Assembly: GCA_045595425.1 (NCBI GenBank)
Contig: JAZOAL010000136.1
Location: forward strand, 1-5,247
DNA length: 5,247 nt
Direction: 5' to 3'
From: SIG710 sp045595425
GTDB lineage: Bacteria > Bacillota > Clostridia > Oscillospirales > CAG-272
Shown here: in pieces, positions 1 to 3,982 of the stretch
Numbering within the stretch: the stretch's first letter is position 1
Layout of the letters: each line of letters begins with the position of its first letter
The notes under the pieces: generated by a model
Told to the model about the DNA's origin: nothing
Database searches by the model: none
What the model saw: only the letters and a program-made list of their open reading frames with translations
Made by a program: the position numbers and the translations under genes

Positions 1-128
1 AGCAAAACGCTCCCAAGAGGGACACCTTGCGGTTTCCCTCTGGGTACTCCCTTCCCTTGAGAGACCCGCGCACCTGATCGCTCCGCAAGTATGCAGAGCT
101 CAAGGGTGCTAAAAATCACACCGCCATT
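1..128. other. Gene-free left edge with short inverted repeats
   Basis: I see no supportable reading frame here. The stretch is richer in GC than the rest of the left flank. It contains CCCTTGAG (54-61) facing CTCAAGGG (99-106), and an overlapping alternative pair GCACC (70-74) with GGTGC (105-109). These suggest folded intergenic or repeat DNA, possibly the end of an element or RNA that begins outside the window. The word CGCTCCGC also occurs, in reverse complement, in the right-edge repeat around 5219-5226, but that is too little to prove kinship. Confidence 0.35.
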
Positions 129-165
129 CCCTTTTTGCCCCCAAAGAGCACGGGGGCAAAAAGGG
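129..165. repeat. Perfect 14-bp inverted repeat (hairpin)
   Basis: CCCTTTTTGCCCCC (129-142) is exactly complementary to GGGGGCAAAAAGGG (152-165), with a 9-nt loop. Neither side is followed by a T-run outside the stem, so it is not a canonical intrinsic terminator, although the T5 inside one arm and the adjacent second inverted repeat could let the region act as a transcription boundary. It could equally be part of a mobile repeat. Confidence 0.7.
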
Positions 166-176
166 TTCAGTGAAGG

Positions 177-240
177 GCGAACTGCTTGCGTTTGTGATAG
201 TCGTTTGTTCGAAGTGATAATCGCAGTTCGCTTTGTCTGT
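177..240. repeat. 9-bp inverted repeat enclosing a 10-bp direct repeat
   Basis: GCGAACTGC (177-185) pairs perfectly with GCAGTTCGC (223-231). Inside lie two copies of GTGATARTCG (194-203 and 214-223), exactly 20 bp apart, the second overlapping the right arm by one base. TTTGTCTGTTTTTT follows the right arm on the plus strand, so the structure could terminate a plus-strand transcript entering from the left, but the 37-nt loop is long for that. Its function is unknown. Confidence 0.5.
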
Positions 241-270
241 TTTTTGATGTTAGTTTTGAGTTAAAAGCTA

Positions 271-299
271 TTGACAAATGGAAAAAAATGTAGTATAAT
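271..299 (+). promoter_or_regulatory. Consensus sigma-A/sigma-70 promoter, plus strand
   Basis: A perfect -35 TTGACA (271-276), a 17-bp spacer and a perfect -10 TATAAT (294-299) predict a start near 306. There is no ribosome binding site or open reading frame just downstream, so the product is probably a non-coding RNA. It would run through the full complement of the small minus-strand RNA at 303-388, and could stop at the weak terminator near 510 or continue into the structured RNA ending at 741. Confidence 0.8.
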
Positions 300-302
300 A
301 TA

Positions 303-388
303 GAAAAAGGCGGGCTATCGTACTGCAATACGAAAGCCCTGCATAAAAGTGAGCAAGCACTCCTATACAATCGGATAACCGACGCCCA
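303..388 (-). ncRNA. Putative ~85-nt small RNA, minus strand
   Basis: A strong minus-strand promoter (395-423) predicts a start near 388, and a terminator hairpin with a T5 run ends the unit near 304. The predicted transcript holds three short hairpins: TCGG/CCGA (371-382), AGTG/CACT (348-361) and the terminator stem (312-339). The only reading frame inside it is a 9-codon ORF (344 to 315, MQGFRIAVR) that lies in the terminator stem, with GGAG 15 nt upstream; I do not consider it established. I do not recognise the family. It lacks the conserved SRP RNA apical loop, and is far too short for RNase P RNA or tmRNA. A full-strength promoter reads the opposite strand through it. Confidence 0.5.
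304..342 (-). terminator. Intrinsic terminator of the small minus-strand RNA
   Basis: Read on the minus strand, GGGCT (339-335) pairs with AGCCC (316-312) and CGTA (332-329) with TACG (322-319), with a 6-nt loop. GC pairs at the base (341-342 with 310-311) extend the stem past one bulged base. TTTTT (308-304) follows two bases later. This is a normal Rho-independent terminator. Confidence 0.75.
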
Positions 389-394
389 GGGAAT

Positions 395-423
395 ATTATA
401 ACATATTTCTTTGAGTTTTTCAA
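395..423 (-). promoter_or_regulatory. Sigma-A-type promoter, minus strand
   Basis: On the minus strand TTGAAA (423-418), a 17-bp spacer and a perfect TATAAT (400-395) predict a start near 388. It drives the short RNA ending near 304. It faces the plus-strand promoter at 271-299, with predicted start sites only about 80 bp apart, so the two polymerases converge. Confidence 0.75.
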
Positions 424-468
424 GGGTTTTCCTAAGATAGGTTTTATTATGATGAAATTTTTATTTCA

Positions 469-510
469 CCGTGCGAGCGCTTTTATGCCTTTGCGCGGGA
501 TTTTTATTTT
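469..510 (+). terminator. Possible weak terminator, plus strand
   Basis: CCGTGC (469-474) can pair with GCGCGG (493-498) using one G-U pair, and TTTTTATTTT follows at 501-510. The 18-nt loop and short stem make it weak. If it works, the plus-strand transcript from the promoter at 271-299 would be a separate RNA of about 200 nt. If not, that transcript would run to the terminator at 741. Confidence 0.35.
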
Positions 511-534
511 CCTGCAAAAATTTATAAGTTCTCT

Positions 535-741
535 GATAGGAACAAAAGCCGATGATTTGTTGATGCTGCAACATCGATAAATCAAAAAAGGGTAAAGCAA
601 GTTACCCCACTCTTGGGCAGTGCTACCGCTAAGGCAGACGGCACATGCTCTAAGGCTATGGATTTACATTCGTAAACCGCATGTGGGGTTTTGACGGTTT
701 CATGCTGTTAACCGTCATCCCTCATCATGCGGTTTTTGTTT
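535..741 (+). ncRNA. Structured non-coding RNA of unknown family, plus strand
   Basis: The 3' end is well defined by the intrinsic terminator at 674-741; the 5' end is a guess. Visible helices in order: a 12-bp hairpin with two G-U pairs, GATTTGTTGATG (554-565) with CATCGATAAATC (572-583); a perfect 6-bp hairpin GGGTAA/TTACCC (590-607, loop AGCAAG); a GTG/CAC plus CCG/CGG stem (620-644); CACATGC (642-648) with GCATGTG (679-685), enclosing a small hairpin TTTAC/GTAAA (663-676); and the terminator rod. The CACATGC/GCATGTG helix and the terminator share bases, so they exclude each other. No plus-strand gene follows before the convergent nrdR, which argues for a free-standing RNA rather than a leader. 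The size, terminator and gram-positive context make the raiA-motif RNA a reasonable candidate, but I cannot confirm it from memory of its consensus. A possible -10 TATAAG (523-528) has no good -35, so the promoter at 271-299 may be the source. Confidence 0.55.
674..741 (+). terminator. Intrinsic terminator of the structured RNA
   Basis: AAACCGCATG (674-683) pairs perfectly with CATGCGGTTT (726-735). Inside, GGG pairs with CCC (719-721), then TGACGGTT (692-699) pairs with AACCGTCA (710-717), giving a long interrupted rod. TTTTTGTTT (733-741) overlaps and follows the stem. The orientation is plus strand; read on the minus strand there is no T-run. Confidence 0.75.
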
Positions 742-745
742 CAAG

Positions 746-808
746 GAGGGCTTATTGTCTGCCGCTCCGTGTGTTTTTTCACACGGAGAAGCGGCAATTA
801 TTGCCCTC
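746..808. repeat. Nested hairpin between two convergent transcription units
   Basis: GAGGGC (746-751) pairs with GCCCTC (803-808). An inner arm GCCGC-TCCGTGTG (761-773) pairs with CACACGGA (780-787) and GCGGC (791-795), with GAA bulged and a T6 loop. A competing small hairpin GGCAA/TTGCC (793-805) uses part of the same bases. It lies between the plus-strand RNA terminator and the nrdR terminator. It may be a backup terminator for the plus strand (weak TTT at 809-811) or a small repeat element. Confidence 0.5.
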
Positions 809-820
809 TTTCAGCATATA

Positions 821-857
821 TAAAAACAGCCCATTACCTATTTCGATAATGGACTGT
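821..857 (-). terminator. Intrinsic terminator downstream of nrdR
   Basis: On the minus strand ACAG (857-854) and CCATTA (852-847) pair with TAATGG (836-831) and CTGT (829-826), with one mismatched position between the two blocks. TTTTTA (825-820) follows. It lies 7 bp past the nrdR stop codon and closes the nrdR transcription unit. Confidence 0.8.
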
Positions 858-864
858 AAAGGCA

Positions 865-1314
865 TTATTCTTCGGAATTTTTAAGCTCCTTAAGCTCGTT
901 AAGGAAGGTATCAAGGTCTTTAAACTCGCGATATACAGAAGCAAAGCGAACATAGGCAACATGATCAAGGTTTTTGAGCTTTTTCATTGCAAGCTCACCC
1001 AGCTCTATCGAAGATATCTCCTGACGCAAAGAATTCTGAAGCTCACCCTCTATCTCGTCAGCAATATCTCCAGCATTGACAGGACGCTTCTGACATGCTT
1101 TGAGAAGCCCGGTAAGCAATTTGTTTTTATCAAAAAGCTCTTTGCTTCCATCCTTCTTGTTTACAACGATCTGAACCGATTCAATAACCTCAAATGTAGT
1201 AAATCTTCTCTGACATTTGGGACATTCGCGGCGGCGTCTGATACTGGTTCCATCATTTATTGGTCTTGAGTCTATAACCTTGCTGTCAACAAATGTACAA
1301 TAGGGGCATTTCAT
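865..1314 (-). CDS. nrdR: Transcriptional repressor NrdR
   Basis: NrdR is a zinc- and nucleotide-binding repressor of ribonucleotide reductase genes; in studied species it senses the ATP/dATP state and binds NrdR boxes at nrd promoters. The 149-residue product has the usual length and both expected domains. The N-terminal zinc ribbon has CPYC (C3, C6) and CPKC (C31, C34) with the conserved DSR (15-17), the arginine run before C31 and RRFTTFE (36-42). An ATP-cone follows, roughly 47-137, beginning VVNKKDG and including LDHVAYVRFASVYREF (117-131). The ATG at 1314 has GGGAGAG 8 nt upstream. It lies downstream of the DUF6514-like gene with a 78-bp gap containing its own promoter, and ends at an intrinsic terminator. 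No nrd gene or convincing NrdR box lies in this window, so its targets are elsewhere. Confidence 0.97.
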   Translation of the reverse strand: MKCPYCTFVDSKVIDSRPINDGTSIRRRRECPKCQRRFTTFEVIESVQIVVNKKDGSKELFDKNKLLTGLLKACQKRPVNAGDIADEIEGELQNSLRQEISSIELGELAMKKLKNLDHVAYVRFASVYREFKDLDTFLNELKELKNSEE

Positions 1315-1345
1315 TATTTTAACTCTCCCGTCTCGGCGGATTTAT

Positions 1346-1384
1346 ATTATACATAATTATACAATAAATCCACAAAAAAGTAAA
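1346..1384 (-). promoter_or_regulatory. nrdR promoter with tandem -10 boxes
   Basis: The minus strand carries TGTATAAT twice, exactly 10 bp apart (1363-1356 and 1353-1346). The upstream TATAAT (1361-1356) has TTTACT (1384-1379) at 17 bp; the downstream TATAAT (1351-1346) has TTGTGG (1375-1370) at 18 bp. Either fits sigma-A. Transcription would start 25-35 bp before the nrdR ATG. The AT-rich repeat superficially resembles an operator, but it lacks the dyad expected of an NrdR box. Confidence 0.6.
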
Positions 1385-1392
1385 GAGGATTT

Positions 1393-1656
1393 TTAAAATT
1401 TGGCAAAATAATCCTCAATAACATCATCAAAAGTACATGGAGTGACATGATTTTTAACTATAATATCATATAGCTTTGCCGCTTCAAATATACTTCCCGA
1501 CACAGAGCGTTCTGCGATTTCTCCTCTAAAGTTAATTCGTATCCTGTATATCGGTTTGTTTTCAACACCCTTTATGAGCCTATAATCTATCCATTTTCCG
1601 CATATTATTCCTCGGCTGTGCGCAACAGTCATGGCTTTTATTCTGTTCAATGTCAT
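1393..1656 (-). CDS. Small DUF6514-like protein of unknown function
   Basis: The gene encodes 87 residues and looks real: the ATG at 1656 has a strong GGAGG (1670-1666) 9 nt upstream and the composition is protein-like. There is no signal peptide or membrane segment, so it is probably cytoplasmic. The N-terminal half (about 8-50) reads as short beta strands (HSRGIICGKWIDYRLI, then YRIRINFRGEIAERSV). The C-terminal half (about 54-87) looks helical, with IFEAAKLYDIIVKNHVTPCT followed by FDDVIEDYFAKF. This architecture and the VTPCTFDDVIEDY ending match my memory of the DUF6514 family of Clostridia; I could not search it. No function is known to me. It lies 78 bp upstream of nrdR on the same strand with no terminator between them, so read-through into nrdR is likely. 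Two cysteines (C19, C74) do not form a metal motif. Confidence 0.85.
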   Translation of the reverse strand: MTLNRIKAMTVAHSRGIICGKWIDYRLIKGVENKPIYRIRINFRGEIAERSVSGSIFEAAKLYDIIVKNHVTPCTFDDVIEDYFAKF

Positions 1657-1702
1657 ATAGACTATCCTCCGCTACAAAACGTATTAGGCACATAACCATT
1701 TA

Positions 1703-1735
1703 ATTTTAACACAAGGATACTGAAAAAATTGTCAA
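1703..1735 (-). promoter_or_regulatory. Possible promoter for the DUF6514-like gene
   Basis: On the minus strand an extended -10, TG-T-TAAAAT (1711-1703), lies about 47 bp before the ATG at 1656. A perfect TTGACA (1735-1730) is present but 21 bp from the -10, longer than the usual 16-18. The extended TG may compensate. Start prediction is near 1696. Confidence 0.4.
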
Positions 1736-1908
1736 AAAAACGACTGTTTTTTGATTCTAATTTGAATAAATTGTAACTTTTTCTATTTTTAGCCAATTTG
1801 CGTATTTTTTCTCCAAAAATAAACAGCACATTCTCACATAACAAAGGAAACAGCATAGTTATTCATGTATAATAATTCTCATATTCAACAAGTAACAAAA
1901 TTTACAGG

Positions 1909-1937
1909 TGGACTTTAATAGAGAATTCTGCTATAAT
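1909..1937 (+). promoter_or_regulatory. Promoter for the small membrane protein gene
   Basis: A perfect TATAAT (1932-1937) has TGGACT (1909-1914; 4 of 6 matches to TTGACA) at 17 bp. The predicted start near 1944 leaves an AT-rich leader of about 67 nt before the ATG at 2011. The rest of the 354-bp divergent intergenic region (1657-2010) is AT-rich, and I see no other site in it that I can support. Confidence 0.5.
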
Positions 1938-2010
1938 AATGTTGTCAAATAAACTTTTTCTTTGAGATTTTAATAATTCTAAGCATTTTATACATTTGAC
2001 GGAGGTGAGA

Positions 2011-2262
2011 ATGAATATAAAAAATAAAAGAAAAAATTTCCGTCTGAAATTACCCGGAAAGGCGGCAATGTGGGTTCTAAGGCTTGGTTTGCCTGTGATT
2101 TCCGCCGCGCTGATAGCGCTTACATTAAAATTTCAAACCGATGCAGAAACAACACCGGTCACTGCTTTAATTACATATCCGGAGATGTATTCCCATATTC
2201 TCGCGGCGCTGACCCTTCTTATCCTCGGTGCAATGGTTTTTGATATCATCGAAAGATCTTAA
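2011..2262 (+). CDS. Small two-helix membrane protein, unknown function
   Basis: The 83-residue product is not one I recognise. I chose ATG 2011 over TTG 1996 because GGAGGTGAG (2001-2009) is a strong ribosome binding site that the upstream start would place inside the coding region. The N-terminus is very basic (K4, K6, R7, K8, R11, K13, K17), then come a hydrophobic helix at about 19-39, a polar loop at about 40-58 (QTDAETT then YPEMY), a second helix at about 60-79 (HILAALTLLILGAMVF) and a short acidic tail DIIERS. By the positive-inside rule both termini would be cytoplasmic and the short loop outside. It has its own promoter and a strong terminator, so it is monocistronic. It is the only plus-strand gene in the window and diverges from the DUF6514-like gene. 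It could be a small stress, sporulation or membrane-complex protein, but nothing in the sequence decides this. Confidence 0.75.
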   Translation: MNIKNKRKNFRLKLPGKAAMWVLRLGLPVISAALIALTLKFQTDAETTPVTALITYPEMYSHILAALTLLILGAMVFDIIERS

Positions 2263-2274
2263 ATCAAGTGGCTT

Positions 2275-2327
2275 AAAAAAAAGCAGTAGGCATCCCGTCA
2301 AATAGGCGGGATGCCTACTGTTTTTTT
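2275..2327. terminator. Strong bidirectional intrinsic terminator
   Basis: CAGTAGGCATCCCG (2284-2297) pairs perfectly with CGGGATGCCTACTG (2307-2320). T7 (2321-2327) follows on the plus strand and the A8 at 2275-2282 gives a T8 on the minus strand. It begins 13 bp past the stop of the small membrane protein gene, and also serves as the end for minus-strand transcription from pepD, after passing the repeat at 2347-2461. Confidence 0.95.
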
Positions 2328-2346
2328 ACTGTGAAAACGATAAGAC

Positions 2347-2461
2347 AAACAATAATTTATCGAGATGTGAAAGCGAACCCCATTTGTCATTCTGAACGAA
2401 ACGAAGTGAAGTGAAGAATCTCATAGGCTGTTAGTTACTTTGCCCCGACAAATTATTGTTT
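2347..2461. mobile_element. MITE-like element, 115 bp, with 16-bp terminal inverted repeats
   Basis: AAACAATAATTTATCG (2347-2362) and CGACAAATTATTGTTT (2446-2461) are inverted repeats with one mismatch. The interior has no coding capacity and contains GTCATTCTGAACGAA...GTGAAGAATCTC (2387-2421), a motif I know as a common dispersed intergenic repeat in many bacterial genomes. The right end recurs exactly over 19 bp at 5130-5148. I see no clear target-site duplication. It lies between the convergent terminator and pepD, and would form a hairpin at the end of the pepD mRNA. Confidence 0.6.
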
Positions 2462-2488
2462 ATATCGGATAGTTTTTAAAGTTTTTTG

Positions 2489-3928
2489 TTATCTAAGAAG
2501 TCCGCAGACAATTTTCCAGATTCTCTCGAAAGAAGCAAGATCAAGCGCTTCGTCAGGCGAGTGAATATTTCGCATACCGGGTCCTATGGAGATGATATCC
2601 ATATCAGGTATATTTGATTTGATTATGCCACATTCAAGACCGGCGTGAATGACATTTTCAACGGGAGCTTTACCGACAAGACCTCTGTATACCTCGGAAA
2701 ACTTATCTCTTATAGGTGAGATCTTGGCATATTCCCAGCCGGGATACCTTCCAAGCGATTCCGTTTCTCCGCCCAGAAGACTTGCAAAGCTTTTCAGCTC
2801 AATCTCTGCATAATCAAGCTGACTTTCTATAGCCGAACGAGCCGAAAAGATAAGAGAGACCTGATCTCCTTTTGTAGCGATTATGCCAAGATTCCGAGAA
2901 AACTCAACAAGCCCCTTTATATTGGTGCTCATTGCGATAACTCCGTTTTGTATTGAAGAAACAAAGCCTAATATCTTATCTGTGCTTGCCTTGTCAGCCA
3001 TTTTTTCTGGCGCATCGATCCTTTCCCATTTCATAAAGAATCCCGCATCCTCCGCCGAAAGTTCTCCGCCAAGAGATTCGCTCACCTCTTCAAGAGCCGC
3101 TTCAAAGGCTTCAATATCCGAAACGGAAACCACTGCCGAAGCCTCGCGAGGAATGGCATTATCCTTGTTTCCGCCCTCAATGCTGACAAGATTCAATTTG
3201 CATGCGGAGCTTATCTGCAAAAGTGCTCTTCCGAGAAGCTTATTGGCATTTGCCCTGCCGGAATTTATCTTATCTCCGCTGTGACCGCCCATCAGTCCGC
3301 CCACAAAAAGGCGAATGGCAGTCCCCTCAAAACCCACACGGTCAAGCTCAAATGTAACCTTATGAAAATTTCCTCCCGCACAACCGAGAATAACCTCTCC
3401 ATCGTTCTCGGAATCGAGATTTATCATTCTGCGAGCGTTTATAAGGCTATAGTCAAAGGCTTTAGCGCCGTCAAGACCTGTCTCCTCCTGAACGGTAAAA
3501 AGACATTCAAGAGCAGGATGCTCACAGCACTCACCGTCAAGAAGTGCCAGCATTATCGCAACCGCAACGCCGTCATCAGCTCCAAGAGTAGTCCCTCTTG
3601 CTCTCAAAAAGCCGTTTTCATCAACATAGATGTCTATAGGATCCTTCTCAAAATCAAAATCCACATCAGCGTTTTTTTCGCACACCATATCTGTATGACC
3701 TTGCAAAAGCACAGGGGGCTCATTCTCATATCCCGGGGTGGCATCGCATTTAATAAAGACGTTGTTTACAGAGTCGCGCACGCAGAAAAGACCCCTCTCT
3801 CGGGCGAAATTTTCAAGCCATGCCGCAATCCCCGCTTCATTTCCCGAACCTCTCGGTATCTTTGTTATTTCCTCCAAAAAGGCAAAAAGTCTTGCCGGGG
3901 AGTATCCTTTTATAATTTTACCTTCCAT
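2489..3928 (-). CDS. pepD: Aminoacyl-histidine dipeptidase (PepD, peptidase family M20C)
   Basis: This cytosolic di-zinc peptidase hydrolyses dipeptides such as Xaa-His and helps recycle peptides to amino acids. The 479-residue length is normal for the family. The M20 metal and catalytic residues are all present: H78 and D80 in QGHTDMV, D118 in LGADDGV, catalytic E148 and metal ligand E149 in QEETG, D172 in INLDSE, and H456 in NIHSPDE. The lid/dimer domain interrupts the catalytic domain after about residue 180 and includes GLMGGHSGDKINSGRANANK (about 211-230), a family hallmark. No signal peptide is seen. ATG 3928 has GGAGG (3938-3934) 5 nt upstream. It follows mreB on the same strand after 54 bp; no promoter is visible in the gap, so it probably relies on mreB read-through past a GC-rich hairpin. 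The individual residue roles are known from family members, not shown here. Confidence 0.96.
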   Translation of the reverse strand: MEGKIIKGYSPARLFAFLEEITKIPRGSGNEAGIAAWLENFARERGLFCVRDSVNNVFIKCDATPGYENEPPVLLQGHTDMVCEKNADVDFDFEKDPIDIYVDENGFLRARGTTLGADDGVAVAIMLALLDGECCEHPALECLFTVQEETGLDGAKAFDYSLINARRMINLDSENDGEVILGCAGGNFHKVTFELDRVGFEGTAIRLFVGGLMGGHSGDKINSGRANANKLLGRALLQISSACKLNLVSIEGGNKDNAIPREASAVVSVSDIEAFEAALEEVSESLGGELSAEDAGFFMKWERIDAPEKMADKASTDKILGFVSSIQNGVIAMSTNIKGLVEFSRNLGIIATKGDQVSLIFSARSAIESQLDYAEIELKSFASLLGGETESLGRYPGWEYAKISPIRDKFSEVYRGLVGKAPVENVIHAGLECGIIKSNIPDMDIISIGPGMRNIHSPDEALDLASFERIWKIVCGLLR

Positions 3929-3952
3929 ATCTTCCTCCGTATTCCATTTTAA

Positions 3953-3975
3953 ACGGCGCAGATGAGCTGCGCCGT
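3953..3975 (-). terminator. GC-rich hairpin between mreB and pepD (possible attenuator)
   Basis: ACGGCGCAG (3953-3961) and CTGCGCCGT (3967-3975) form a perfect 9-bp stem with a 5-nt loop, 7 bp past the mreB stop. On the minus strand only TTT then AAAA follows, so termination should be partial. It could lower pepD expression relative to mreB, or stabilise the mreB mRNA 3' end after processing. It ends 14 bp before the pepD ribosome binding site. Confidence 0.5.
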
Positions 3976-3982
3976 ATTGAGA

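Noticed and set aside
167..370. Minus-strand 67-codon ORF overlapping the small RNA
   Set aside because: It starts at TTG without a suitably spaced ribosome binding site, runs straight through the terminator at 304-342 and the opposing promoter, and resembles no known toxin or peptide.
590..645. Resemblance of AGCAAGTTA...AAGGC to the Cas9 tracrRNA core
   Set aside because: In this sequence AGCAAG is the loop of a perfect hairpin; there is no CRISPR array, anti-repeat partner or cas gene in the window, and the shared words are short.
306..741. RNase P RNA, tmRNA, SRP RNA, T-box or cyclic-di-GMP riboswitch
   Set aside because: I looked for their hallmark conserved words (such as GAGGAAAGTCC, a TTCGAxTCC 3' end, the SRP apical loop and the T-box AGGGTGGNACCGCG) and did not find them.
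681..884. Plus-strand 67-codon ORF
   Set aside because: It begins inside the RNA terminator stem and crosses two further hairpins and the end of nrdR; it has no ribosome binding site.
961..1269. Plus-strand ORF opposite nrdR
   Set aside because: nrdR on the other strand is certain; this is its shadow.
1341..1370. NrdR box at the nrdR promoter
   Set aside because: The AT-rich direct repeat lacks the palindromic ACAC...GTGT form, and no second box at the usual spacing is present.
1662..1856. Minus-strand 64-codon ORF in the divergent intergenic region
   Set aside because: Lys/Phe/Asn-rich composition expected from AT-rich DNA, no good ribosome binding site, and it overlaps the promoter and ribosome binding site of the DUF6514-like gene.
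3281..3952. Plus-strand ORFs opposite pepD (including 2883-3284 and 3738-3965)
   Set aside because: They overlap a complete pepD with all catalytic residues, and have no plausible ribosome binding site or domain.
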